DNA of 64,000 nt, taken from contig WMCF01000017.1 in assembly GCA_009792885.1 (NCBI GenBank), forward strand, positions 15,884,072-15,948,071, written 5' to 3'. Positions 24,136 through 37,700 of this stretch are shown one piece after another. A program made the translations under genes and the position numbers. The stretch comes from Eremophila alpestris peregrina. Lineage: Eukaryota; Chordata; Aves; Passeriformes; Alaudidae. Positions within the stretch are counted from its first letter, which is position 1, and every line of letters begins with the position of its first letter. The notes below the pieces were generated by a model. It saw nothing but the letters and a program-made list of their open reading frames with translations, ran no database searches and was not told where the DNA came from.

Positions 24136-24557
24136 TCAGCTAAGAACAGATGCAGAAGTCCGTGTTTCCAGCAGAAAGAGAAGTTGTTGCGTTAATCGTA
24201 AGAGCAAGGAGTGGTGTAAAAGTGCTAGCAGTATGAAAATGGCAATCACATAGACAATGTAACCAGATTGATGATGCAAGAAAGGGCACTTCCTATCGAC
24301 TGTGATGTCTGGTTTGCACTCAAACTGATCTGCAAAGCTGAACGTTGTACAGGTAGTGATGACACCCATTAACCTTCACGGTATTGAGAGGTAATGAACC
24401 ACTCTTCGATTTCATCATCTCCTATGGAAACACTCAAGTTACTGTAGATTGAGTCTGTGTGCATGGGTGTGCAAGATCTTGTATTGCACAGTCTGGAGAG
24501 ACTGAGCATTACAACACAAGAAGAGGGTGAAAACACAAGATGAGTGTCACTAATTTA
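24136..24557 (-). other. Two adjacent minus frames, one with a membrane-like segment, unrecognised
   Basis: Read on the minus strand, a frame of about 56 codons ends near 24384 with an acidic segment (GDDEIEEWF) and includes SIYSNL, which fits the loose ITIM-like pattern. Its TAA overlaps the ATG of a 77-codon frame (24136-24369) holding a hydrophobic run (GYIVYVIAIFILLALL). Both are short and unsupported by splice sites or homology that I can name. Chance is the simplest explanation. Confidence 0.12.
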
Positions 24558-27500
24558 TATAAATATGAGGCATCCTGCTCTAGTTTTCTGATAAAAATCT
24601 GTTTTATGACAAGTACTCTGGATAGAGGGTATTTCCTCTACTGCAACAAGTTACTCTTTCATATTGCATCAATGCTAAATTTTCAAGAAGGCATTTTTCA
24701 TGCTTCTGTAAGGTTTTGTGAAACTTGTATATACACTGTATATGCAGAACTACTGCAAACCCAGAATATTTCTTTTTTCCCCAAGTGCAAAAAGCCCCAT
24801 TTTTTTAAAGGATCAAAATTGCAATTTTTTATTTTTAGTATATATAGAAATGACAGCCAGTAATCAGGACTCCACAAGAAACAGCTGTAGATAGACACTA
24901 GGTTAGAGAGTTTCTAGGTTTACATACACAGACAAAGGGCATTAACAGCTGGATTAAGAAACTAGTGCAGCCTAGTTTATACAGTAAACAAGCTGTGAAT
25001 AACTTAGCTTATTCAGTCTCCTTTCTGAATTGCACTCTTTCTCTCATGATCTCCCCTTTCTCTCACTTCTTAAACCTTAAAAAATAAATTACCCCAAATC
25101 ACCCAGCTGCTATATTTTTCAGTTAATCCCTGTAAATATTAACTACATACTACTGTAAAAATTAGATGCAGTTGGGTGAGATGATTAGTATTTTTAGTGG
25201 TCATGTTAAGTTATGGGGCATATGGAAACCCAGTGAATCTCAGTTCATAAGGTTAATAGAAAATGCCCTGTCTTCACTTCTAACAGCCTGATGTCTGAAA
25301 ACTTACTAAACTTTGTGTCTTCTGAATCTCTGTGTGATAAAGAGGTGAGTTGCTGAACAGATGGTGAATAAATGACTCTCACTTTTGCTGCTTTCACACT
25401 TCCCAGAAGCAAAGCTGACAAATTGTATTTGGAGCCTGGAATGTGATTTCTTTATTTAAAGTTATGCTTAGCACTAACAAGGGAGCACTCAAGAACATTA
25501 ATTCAAACATGCAGAGTGTCTCACTCTGGGAACTGTTGTTCAGCCTTTTTGAGAATTTATTATTTCCAGAAAATAATCTTCATTGCATCTGTGTGCTGAA
25601 AACATAGTCACTTTCTCTTCATTGTGGTGTCAAAAATTACTGAAGTTATTGTCGTATCTACACATATGTGCATAAATAAACATATCTATGTATTCTATAT
25701 GTGGCAAATAACTCTTGAAATAAATGGCACTACTATGCTTGAAAATGTAGTCCCCAAACCTGCAATACATTCATCCAAATAATCTAATCCTTTAGGGAAA
25801 TGCATTCCAACCTCTTCCTTTTTCTTTATCACAATGTTCTGTTTCACCCTGTGCATATTTGTACTGCCTCCATCCACAGTGAATTCAGTATTTTAATGCT
25901 TCAAACCATCAGCTTAATAATGTTGTGTTCTGCCTCACTTCTCTTTACAGAGTTGTTGTTTTTACATTCATTCCTCTTTGCTCCCTGATCACATTCCTCA
26001 AAGCACATTGCCCTGTCACCAAATCGTACTGCATCCATCAACTCCCCATTTTCTATTTCCTATCTGCTACAGATAAATTTTCTTCACCTTTGTTAACTTT
26101 GTTACCAGCTGAACTAATTATTTAAATTTCAAAAGTGCTTGGCATCATGTAAGGCAGACGACTGAACAGAATTTCTAGGAACAGAGTTTCTGCCACACTT
26201 CTCTTTGGGGTACACCTCTCAGCATTGAATTATTCCTGCTGGAAAGGAGACAAAACAAAACTTGTACTGTGGATATTTACTGGGCTTGCCAGTTCTCTCA
26301 GAAGGTAGGTATTTTAAGGTGCTGTAATTATGGTTGTAATCTATTCTCCTCCATTCTTCTCAAATACAGATACTCCTGGATACAACTTCAGAAGCCCATG
26401 TATAGTTATTCTCTGCCAGAACATCTTGCTGCCATCAAGACTTGGGTTATTAAAAGGGTTTCAAAAGTAGAATGACACAATGTACTAATAATTAATCAAA
26501 ATAATCTCTGTGACTATGATTTTTTTTTCCCAGAGAGAGAAAAATATATTATTTTACAAATGACTGTTCCTTGTTCACTGTTTTACAAAACCATCACATA
26601 AAGTGAAGTTCAGACTTCTCCAAACAGATTATATTAAGATTTCTTTGTGATAGCCATCATTTCAAGTGAGCTGGTTTTGATATATTCTCATTTGCTTTCT
26701 TTATTGTGTTCTGGTTTACTCAATCGTTTAAAATTCCCATAAGTGTAACATTTTGAAAGCCATTCACTAAAAGCATATTTTGAAAATGATACTTGCTTTA
26801 CATGACCATGTGGTAATTTAGCCTGATTTTTTTTCTATCTGGTAATGGTCAAAACCATCAAGGGATTATTTAAAGGTCAAAATGAGGCATAAGTAAAGCA
26901 AATTCCTGTAACTGGCCATTTCAGGAGGTAAATAAAGCATTTGCAGCTGCTTCATGTGTATACCTGGGAAATATATTAATACCAGGCATAGGGAACAAGT
27001 TGCATTTACTGTCTCTCCTGAGCAAGAAAAGATCAAAAATTGCCATCAGTGACTTGGGTACAGGCCTGATCAATTACATTCTATTAAAGCTTCTGCTAGG
27101 CTGGACAAAGATGGACCTTCAAAGACAAAGGAGGAGGAAAACAATGTCCTCCACAGTCCAGTTATTCCCAGAGAAATGTTACTCTTTCTGCTGTTCCACT
27201 CACCTTCCTTAAGGTCAGTATGATGGCATTTTCCTCTCTCTTTTAAAGGCTGGTAGAGTGGTGTTGCAGAGTGCTGTCAAATACCCAAACAGTAATCCAT
27301 AATATTTTTTTAATTGCTATAATTGCCACACAATTAGAGATAAACAACCATTTCTTTTTCCTCCACATCTCCCTCTCAACCCCACCCCACCCCCCAGATC
27401 ACTTGTTGAGGCATTGGATCAGAATTTTGGATGATGTAAATCAATGTAAATATTCTGCTTTTTCACTATTACATAATAAACTCTCTTATGTCACATTTTA

Positions 27501-29227
27501 TTAATTAGATCTAGGTGGCATGTGCAGTTATAGGACAGATACAGCATAGGACTGTTCATTAGAGTGACTGGTGATTATATTGACTGCAGCTCAAAGAATG
27601 GTACCTGTTAAGAGCATGTTAAGAGCCGATGTGAAAAATCTCTTGAATCAAAAACTTAGAAAACAGCTGAAGTCTTTGAATCAGCATGGTAAATTCACTT
27701 TATTAAACAGGTTGCCTATGCTGTGTGCAAGGGCTACCTAAAACTCTTCATTTTTAATGTACAAAAGGAGGAGGGCTGAATATTCTATTTACAAAATGTC
27801 CATAAATGAAGACAAGCAGGCTACTAAAGAAAGATTTCTGTGCTTTTTTGTGCTTTGTTGTTCCACATATGTTGTACTCTATGATCAATGGTGATATTCT
27901 CAATTTTAGAAAAAGAGTTTGTGCTCTAATAAACCCTGCAAAGAGTCATCCTGGAAGAGAAAAATACAGAGCTATTAGTTTTCACTTGCATGTACCTATT
28001 AACCATTATTGATTCTGGCAACTGGGAATGCCGTAGTTTATCAATGGAATCAATTTTTTTCTGTGATTGATTGCTTTTTGTGTTTGTTTTGGGTATTTTT
28101 TGGTTTGGGTTTTTTTTTTCAGGTTTTTCGTTTCCTTTCTTTTACTGGCATTTTGCAAAGGACCTGCTCCAACTAATAATGAGATGTCATCTTTTCAAGC
28201 ACAGTGGCATCTGGAAGAAGTCCAGCATGCTGCTCCTCATCCCTCTTGCCTTCCTTCCTTCTCCTCAGCTGTCTTCTCATAAACACTGCCAGGATAAGGG
28301 GTTAAAGCTCTTCAAGTCATACCACCCCAGGACACTGCCCAGAATGCTTTAGGAAAGATAAAAGCTCTTATTCTCTTACCCTGTTTCCAATAACCATTCT
28401 GGACAACAAAATTTCCCTGGATGATTCATTTCAATTGTATTTGTGTGGGCAGCCCTAATGATACCACAGATAAGATATGTCATGAGTTCTTCTAACCTAA
28501 AGTTCTTCACTGCATTTTTTGAATCAGAGTTAGGCTATTTTAGGTTAGAGATTTTAAAGAAAGAGGAACTATCTTCTAAAAGGTACAGTTGAAGAGAGGG
28601 ACAATAAAACTTGGAGATATAGAAAGGCAGAGACATTACAGGGATGATTATAGCAAAGTTTATCAATATATCACCTATGGAGATAAGGAGATTCTGTTGC
28701 TTAGTATGCATAATGCAAAAAAGTTTTCCCTCTTGGCAAAGGTTTCCTGCATTAAATGCAGAGGTTTACAAATATGTCTTGGATAAGGCATTTGAAAATA
28801 ATGTTGCACAGAAGATCTCTCCACCATTAGAAACATGAAAGAGCACAATAGCGTTTGATGAATTTAGTAGATGGTGAATTAAATTTGACCTTCAAGTGCA
28901 ATACCGTGTAAAAGCCTGTGATTTTGCATGCAAGGCAGAATTATTTCACAGCCTGAATAGCCAAGAAAAATGATCACACTGGTGTAGCTTGTCTAACTCA
29001 GCAAGCATCTCCTAAGTACGAGTAAAAGGGGAAAGAAGACTATGTAAGTTGTTGCAAAGTATGTTATTATAGGAACAAAATTAAATAAAGTACAATAAAA
29101 TCCAAGCTAGAGTATAAGGAAATATTTAAGTATATAATGGAAACAGTCATAGGTCAGATGAATAATTTAGGGTTGAACTGGACATCACACTTAAAAACAC
29201 AGTATATCATAGACAAGCAATCTTGCT
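24558..29227. other. No gene seen
   Basis: Mostly AT-rich unique DNA with short T/G-rich tracts (for example near 28075-28130). Frames are at most about 93 codons and unremarkable. No dispersed repeat was recognised. Confidence 0.5.
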
Positions 29228-29285
29228 TTGGCAGAGGACTGGACAAATGACTCTGTAGGTCTCCTCCATTACTAATTCTTTTCAT
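29228..29285 (+). mobile_element. Probable degraded CR1 LINE 3' end
   Basis: GGCAGAGGACTGGACAAATG, then TGTAGGTCTCCTCCATTACT, follow the CR1 3'-end pattern (GGTTGGACTAGATGACC, then GAGGTCCCTTCCAACC) with many changes. It is short and old. Confidence 0.5.
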
Positions 29286-31696
29286 TCAATGCTCTTTGTA
29301 GACCAATGTTAAGTACCTCTAAAAGGCACTAGAAAGATTAGACCTCCATTTATTTCTTGTCCTAAAAGCTAGTCTTCGATCACACAGCAGTGAGATACCA
29401 TGTCTATTAGCTGCTGTTGTTTACTCTGGAATGAAAAAATATTTAAGTACAATGGATAAAATAATAGGTTTTAATCAATCAAGGTGAATTACTCCAGGAG
29501 TTTATGCCAACACAATAACACTCCGTCTTTTAAAACGAGTAATCTTTTAGAAATGGCTACGGTTGCTAAGTTATAATTTCATTACAAAGCATCATCTAGG
29601 GGTTAATCCATTAATCCTTTATCAAAATTATAGTAATCTCAAGATAATTATATGTATACATATATACTTTGCATACTTTGTGTACAAAATATTCTTTTTA
29701 TACTGCTCTTTCAGGCAGTATACAAAAATCGCCTAAGGGCAACTCCACAAAAGTGTGTATTTGGAACATTTCACAAGGCTTTTTCCAGGAGACAGAGTAA
29801 TTAGGTACCTCTGACATCCCAAAATTCAGGTTAGGAGGATATAGTTACCTGTGTTCTGTGATTTCTCAAAACTTACTCTCTGATCTTATATCACCCAGCC
29901 TTATGATTTATGTAAAATCTGTAAGCTTTGTAAACTTTTGCATTTATTTTGCTGAAGGTTTATAGTTAATGTAATATTTGGAAAACACTCAGGGATATTG
30001 TGCTTTATTTTTAATGCAGCAGATTTTGTTCTGGTTACATTATTAACTATTGTGTTAAATGCTCTGTTATCTGATGTATTTTTTTCCTTCTTTACACACA
30101 GGAATTTGAAAGTGCTGTGGGGTTTTTTATGTGGTTTTAAATATCTGTTCCCATTTTTCTTCCCAAGGAAGCCTTGTTTTTGAGTGTGAAGGCAAACATA
30201 AGTGATAGTTTAATTTTTTTTTTCCATTAATGAGAATTAATTATGCCCCTACTCCCTGAGGCAGGAGTCAAGTTTAGGACAAACTTCATAAATACAATGG
30301 AGCAGAGGCTACCTTCTGTGTCCTGGTGCCTCCTCAAAATTTAAAAGAGATAATGGTTTTGGTTTGAAAAAGAAAATGGTGCATTCCACAATTCACACAA
30401 TGTGTTCACTCATCTGGGCACCAAGTGTTTAAATAAGCAAATTATGTTCTCCTGCCCTGCAATCTGCAGCTGAGCTACACATATTTTTTCTCACATTAGA
30501 GGAAGAATCCCGTGTTTCAGGATTGCTTCCAGTGCTAAGGTTTGTCTTATTTATTGCCTTACAATGCATTACTGCTTGAGGTAGGTACTTAGGGACTTTC
30601 TGTCAAGAATTTGTTTATAGCATCCAAGGGGAATTTTCTGCTTAGGGTAATTGTTGAGACAAAATTAAAGATGCCATCTCTGTCTGTTTGGTTTGATAGG
30701 AACAGTGAGGCAGAGAAAATTTAGTGCTTAGTAGTTATGGCAAAAAACATGCAAGTTTTGAACAAAATTGTGACTTTTGAGCTAAGAAAATCAAGAGCCT
30801 GAGACTGGAAGTATTTTCTTTACATGGTGGTCACATAATGTAGAGGGTCAATTAATGTCAGGCTACATGACCACTGACTGGATTTTCACCTCTCCTCTTT
30901 AGGCCATAATATTAAACGGGGAGAAAAAAAAAAGATTGAAAACAAGAAAAAAATTCCTTTGGAGAGCATTTTAAATCTGCAGTATGTTTTTGTGTCAGGG
31001 CAGTTATGCTTCCATAAAATTTTATAGGTCTAATTTTATATACCTAATAATTTCACATCTTATTTCATCAAACCAAATGTAATTATTTTTTTTTTCAATC
31101 CCTAATAGATTCTCTTTGAAAATTATCTAAAATCTAAATGTCATGGACTTTATATCAGTTCTTAAAAATTCCTTTGTGAGTCTCCAAAAATCCCTGAGTT
31201 AAAATGTGTGTTACCTACTACATACACATGATTATGCATACACACACAGATACAGAGACATTTGTAAAACCAGGAGTTTCCTTCTTCTTGATAGAAGGAA
31301 ATGAAAACAATACAGACTTGAAAGTATAATGGACTTTTATAATCAATAGGTAAAATAGGCAGACTGCAACACTGTTTGTAAATTCCAGGTTGCTTTTTTT
31401 TCTATTATTTTTTAGGGAATCTCAGTTTCAAAGACTGAATTGATTATATTACTAATACATATTAGTGAACAACTACTAGAGGATGTCTCCTGGCATGGGA
31501 TGACCCCATATACTGTCAATCCAATAAAGATATCTGATATATATATTGAGATTAATTTGACTTGAAGAACATAAAAAATAAAAAAAAGAAAAAGAAAAGC
31601 TTTTGCCTCATTTCTTTGGAAGGTGGAAATAAATAGCTTCCTTTCAGATATGGCCAATATTATTTCAAGAAGAAGGGTGTTACCTGCAGTCACTAA

Positions 31697-31697
<1 letters not shown>
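29286..31697. other. No gene seen
   Basis: AT-rich unique DNA with no recognised repeats. Confidence 0.55.

Positions 31698-31748
<51 letters not shown>
31698..31748. repeat. Uninterrupted 51-base poly(A)
   Basis: All 51 bases are A, following CACTAAC. An AATAAA lies about 70 bases upstream and an A-rich run lies at 31572-31598. It might be the tail of a processed retrocopy on the plus strand, but no flanking duplication was identified and the upstream sequence is unrecognised. Confidence 0.95.
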
Positions 31749-31750
<2 letters not shown>

Positions 31751-34700
31751 ATTGCTTATAAACAGAGTAAATGGAGATGTAAGAAGGACAATCATTGCTC
31801 ACAAAACAGAATACTGGCCATTTCCAGAAAAGAAAATGTTTGATCATCTAAGAAGTTACAAAAAGAGCACAGATCCTTTGAAAAGGGAAGCAAGTCCAGG
31901 GAAGAGTATAAAGTTTTTTAAGATTCTTAAACAAATCAGTGACTGTCCCTGAGGGAACGAGAACTAAATAGTAGTCATTGCCAAAGGGTTTAAATTATTA
32001 TCTTTTAATCTTGCTAAAGAATGTGAAGGAAAGAAACCCCTGAAATCAGAAGAATTCGTTCTGTCAAAATCCAGATTTGAACTGGGCTCTGCAAGCAGAG
32101 TAAAACATTGTTAGGCTTTGGAGAAAGTCAAGAGAATAACCATCATTGCTTCTGTGATACTCTGTGCTCTGACCATTTGGAAAACTTCCCCCATGCTTCT
32201 TCAGCTGTGATAAAATAGTATTTCAGGTATTTTGGGACCTATTTTTTTCTCCTTTCTGCATCGTCTACAGATGTAAGTGCTAACAGGACCCTTACCCTTC
32301 ATGAATGAAATATTGCTGGTATTTAAGCTAACACTCGGCTCAGCTGCAAGCTGAAATTTGATCATATGGTATTTACTAATGTATTATTGATGGGCAGCTG
32401 AATGGCTTCAATAATATTTCTTAGTATTTATCATTCCCTACAAGGGTAAAAAAGACAGGTCCCCATTAATCTGGGTTATTTTAAATGAGCTACACAAAAG
32501 AGCTAAGTGGGCCCCTTATTTCCCCCACATCATCCCAGAGCAAGAAAATATGATGTGACAGGGATTTGTCTTGACTTATATCATATGAAGAATGAGCCCG
32601 AAGTAGACATAAAGCTGCCTTTCTTTAATGTCTTCTGATTGTTTCACTGAATTTATATGGCTTTGGTGCATTAATAATCAGTCTTTGAGAATTCCCTGAT
32701 ATATCAGCTAGTTATCTCCAAGGGACTTCTGTTTGCCTGTAGTAACATTTGCGTGCTTGGCTTAGAACACTAGTCCTATTTTTTGATGTATTTACTAAGT
32801 GTGTATCTAGACTATATCATAGTCCTCCATATAAAATAAATTTATAGTGTTGTTATTTTTATTATTACATTACGTGAGCAGGGTAGAATGATCAGACTTG
32901 CCAGACTGACTGAAAATTTGGATGTCTGAGGGACAAAATCTGTCAATTACCTGACCACAAAACATTTGCTCTTTTATAATAAACTTCAGTATAAAGTGCT
33001 TGGTTAAGACATAGATACACTCATCACTTTTTAAAGATAATGGAATAAACTAAAGGAACCTCTTAGGCCGTTCTTTGTGCTGAATAGAAGCTCCTCTAGA
33101 AGCTGTCTAAGACACCAGAATCCTCTGCCCACTGAATTTGGTTGACTGTACAATTGCACATTCAAGTGTATTCCTGGAAGGATTAAAATGATTTAGGATT
33201 CATGTTCACACACAATGTCTTGATGGGTCACTATGCATCTGTATAGGTTTTAAAATACCACTTCAGTCCATCTTTGGCTTTATCCACACTTTAGCTTTTG
33301 ATCATGCAGCTTTCAATTAAGAATGAGTAAGAAGAAATTTAGACTAGTCTCCAGAAAAAGACTTTGATCTTAAAATCTCACAGGCTTGTAAGAAGATTTT
33401 CAAAGATGCTTAACCCCTTTGAAGATCTGTCCTTAAAGTAAAGAAGCAAACTGGAAATCTGAGCACAAAGCACAAAGAGAAAAGGCACACTTAAGAGAAT
33501 CACACAGAAAAGTCAGAACTCACTTCTGAGTCATAAAATGTTAAGAACAAGGTTGCTCTGCCCCCCACACACACTTTCCAGCTCAATGAGATTAATAAAA
33601 GTCTAGCACTCAGAGGGTGTAAGAAGAGTGGAACTTGTCATATATCATTGTGGTATTCTGTAAGCTACAGCTAACTGCAGACTACAAAGGATGGCCAAGA
33701 TGAAACAAGATGAAGTATTGAATTTCACCATTTAATACCCAGAAAGAGATATTCCATGGATTTCTGAAGTCAGCCCAGATTTATCAATACTTGTCTGCAT
33801 AACCATTTCATTGCTCTGAATGATCCTGTGAAGGACACTTCATTCCTGGTGAGTCTGACCTGATTCTACAAAATTACAAGATCCATGGCAACAGGGCAGA
33901 TGAGAATGAAGGGCCTGATTGCAGGGACCCTGAGAGTGTCTTAAGTCCATTCTGTGATGTGCCATCACTGGTATCGACTGGAAAACCCACCACATGTGGG
34001 TTTGAGGACAGTCTGGATTGATAACTTCTGTTTGCTGAAAAGATAAATACTCTTTTTTTTAATTAAAAAAGGAGGTTTCCTACAAGACAGTTAGCTTGCT
34101 GTTTGCCCCACTCTAGTTGTTAAATATGTAAGGTTCCAAAATTCAGTAAAATCTCATTTTGAAGAAAGACAATGAGCTGGATGGAAGGATCTTCAAAGAA
34201 CAGTGTGTAAATTTCTAAGTACAATTTTTGTGTCAGAAAATAAATAAACAAATAAACAGACACATAAATGAAATAAGGAGATTGTTACCAGTTTTGCTAG
34301 CAAAAGGTCAAAGTCTTCCAAATGAAAAGCATTGATGCATCAAGGACAAAGAAACAGACTGCCTTGAAAACTATGTGGATTTCTATGGGAGTTTATTTGT
34401 GTATATCCTGGGGGATCTACAACACATTAAAAGAACTCATTTGATCTTTGTATCCTAAATAGATGTTTCTGTTGCTAGGTGATGTAATATCCTTGTAACC
34501 CTAAGAACTCCAAGGACAATTGCATTCAGTGACATTTCCATTGCCAGCAGTAAGCTGCTGGAAAACTGTAATGGAAGAATTTTTTTAGTTGATGTTTGTT
34601 CCAGAAAACTTTTCAGTTCAATACACTTGAACTAATGCAATAGATTTTCAATAGTATTTTCCTCATAAAACCATAGCTATACTCTTTTCACCTGTGAATT

Positions 34701-37700
34701 ACTGGTCTTATCAGATGGCCTTTGGAAAGATTCAGTGTTTATTTTTAAACCAACCTCTCTATTTAATACCATATTGGAGGGAAAACAGTCTTTTTAGTTA
34801 CAGAAATTACACTGAGAGGAGTTATTAAATTCTTGACTGTGCACTAAGCCATTCACTACTGTACATCTAAGGTCCTGATTATTCTCCAATGTGTGTGCTT
34901 GGAGGGGAAGAAAGTAGATTGAAGAAGAAAATGTTACAGATGGAATGATAAAAACAGAAAATACATGTTGGCAAGAGAGACAAACTTAGTTTAAACTTCT
35001 CTAACCACATAAATAAATAAAAGTATATTGATTGGTTTTGAACTTAATGCTTAACAGGAAGAAAGACCAAATATCTTCAAAACTGCAGTAGGTTATTGAA
35101 GATATTGAGACCAACATCCACATTATAGTAGCACAAGTAGGCAGAGAACTGAGTGAAAAACACTAAAATGAGTCTGGTAAGTGGGTCATGACACAGAGAA
35201 GTTCACAAGAAAAAAACAAATATACAAAATAATTTAAAATATTGCAATCAAACATCAGCTCCACAATGTTCCTGCAATCTACTAGAGTTCCACTGATGTT
35301 ATATTTCTGAAATGAAAAGGTCTTGTTATGAATATGAGAGGAAAATGTAATAGTGTTAATGTTTGGATACAGCTCATTTTACCTGTTTTATCTTATTATA
35401 ATATTAAAAGCAAAGGTAATATCAATTACTGACAAGAGAAACTTGTGCAATTCAAACAGAAGGAACATCACTTTTAGGATGCTTACTTAAAATCTTTCTG
35501 AGTTGTGATGGTTAAAAACCTCAAAATCCTTCAGTAGAAGTCTCTGATATTTCTGTGTGTTTTTCTGAGTCTGAGCTTGTTCCAAGTAAAAAGCAGAACA
35601 AAAAGTGAGGGAGGAATTTTTTGCTTCTAGATATTTAGAAATTTTATGTTGACTTTGATCAATCTTCCAAGACTTTTTTATTTTACTAAGCCAGTTGACT
35701 GAATAAAAAAATCCTGACTGAGATATTGTCTTTCATGTCACAGAGCCCTCAAGTGAAATGTTTTAGATTTTTAAGCAAATGGCTTGTTCATGATCAAATT
35801 ATCAGATCTACAGTAGATTAAAGAGATCAATGAGAAAATATCAAATAGCACTGAAAGCTCTATTGTTAGGGCTGCTGACTCATTTTTATAATGCTATTGT
35901 AACATGTGGTTTATTTTAACAGTTTATGACTACTACTACTAGATACTTATTTTATGATATTCATGAACTGTTTTGTTCTTGCTTGCAAAGCTCATTTCAT
36001 AATGTATTGAAATGTTTGTCTCTTTGTATCAACAAGAATTTGTTAACAACAAATAAAAAAATGTAAAAAATCTGAATTTTTTTTTATAACTACAGGTTCA
36101 GTTACCTATCCTGTTTTCTTTATGCAATTGCAGTAGATTTCCTTAGTTTGCTTTCTATATTATTTCTGAAAAAATTGTTATCATCTGCATCAGTAGATGT
36201 CTGGCTGTGTAGGACTGTACTCAAGATTGTTCACAAGGGAAAAATATGGTTTAAAAAAGACCAGATTTCTTATAGATGTTAGAAACATGGGCATGATACC
36301 CATCTGTCCAGTCTTGATATTGGCATGGCAAACCCTGAAGTTTCAGACCCATGACTCTCTGGCTAAATGGTCATGAAAAAACCAAGCAGCAATGCTAATA
36401 CTAAGTAGAATATGAAATAATTGTGTAAAATGCAATGACTATGTAAGGTTTGTCAGTACACTGGAAACCAATCTGTGATGGGGCACATGATTATTTAATG
36501 GGTTTATTTACTGTTTATTGTGGCTTCCTGCACTCTGTTGCCAACTACATTCTGGTGCAATTACATCCACTTGGGATAATTGCTCTTTCTCTGAGAACTG
36601 CTCCTCCATTTCGGAAAAATGTCCTGGTTTTAGGACGGCAGGCAGAGCAAGATTGACATTGAAAGCAGAAAACTGCAGTACTGGAAATAGAGACGTGGTG
36701 TGAGGGAAAATAGATGTATTAGCTCCAAAGACTGTCTCTGAAACAATTCTGAGAGCTGGTGGAAAGAATGAGACTTTCCTGGAAAATCAGCACAGCCTTT
36801 CTGCAGGATACAGTGCAAAGCTTACTTCTCTTGACAACTGAATACTGCTTGACTGAAAAGTAAGTCCAAACAACAGAAATACCTCTGCCAAGGGATATGA
36901 CTGCAGTTAGGAAGATTTGATTTATGTTTTTTTGTATTTTTTATTAAGTTGATGTACATCACATTTTGTCGCTTAAAAATATCTTTAGATTAAAAATTTA
37001 CTTACTTCAAATAATAATAAGCACTAGTTTTAGAGACTTCTAGAAAGAATATACCAGAAAACTCCAGAAAATGCCTGAGCAAATTGCATCTTATACCTGT
37101 CACACAGTCCAGAGACTTACCACACCATGAAATCAGTCTGATAAAGAAGCAGTCCAGACTTTGAAGTCTGCTGATAACCTGCAGGCAGAACAAATCACAG
37201 GCTTTTTGAACAAGCATTCCTTTTGTTAACTTTTTGTCATGTGAAGATCCATGTTTATCTATCCCTCTTCCCAGCTGAATCTGATGGTAGAGGAAATCTG
37301 CTGGACAATAAAAAAATGCCTTTTATGTACTCAGCACACAGGTAGCACTCCTACCTGCTCTAATAGCAGCTGTGCTACATCTACATCTCAGATAATCACT
37401 GTCCTTGTGCAGTGCTGCCTTCAGCAGCATTTTTCTCTGTGCCAAGCTATTTCTTAGCACTGCTTTTGACAAAGCGATGCTGGAGGTACCTGGATCCATT
37501 TATCCTGCTCCACCTAATGTTGCATAATCTTTGCACATGGGCACAGGAGCTTTGCTATCTGAGTTCAGCAGTTTTCAAATGAGAATTGCTCTCACTGGCA
37601 GGTAAACTGCAGAGGCAGATGTGCCAGAACCTCTGTTGTACAGCTCACATGGAGGGTTGTGCACACCCATGGGAATCCTTCAAGGAGGCTGGATGCAGGC

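Noticed and set aside
31412..31952. Frames of 109 and 127 codons with long Lys or Phe runs
   Set aside because: Both are produced by the 51-base poly(A) on one strand or the other.
36619..36830. Possible LTR start (TGTCCTGGTTTTAGGAC)
   Set aside because: Only a short start-like motif is present. No TATA and poly(A) order, CA end or flanking duplication was found.
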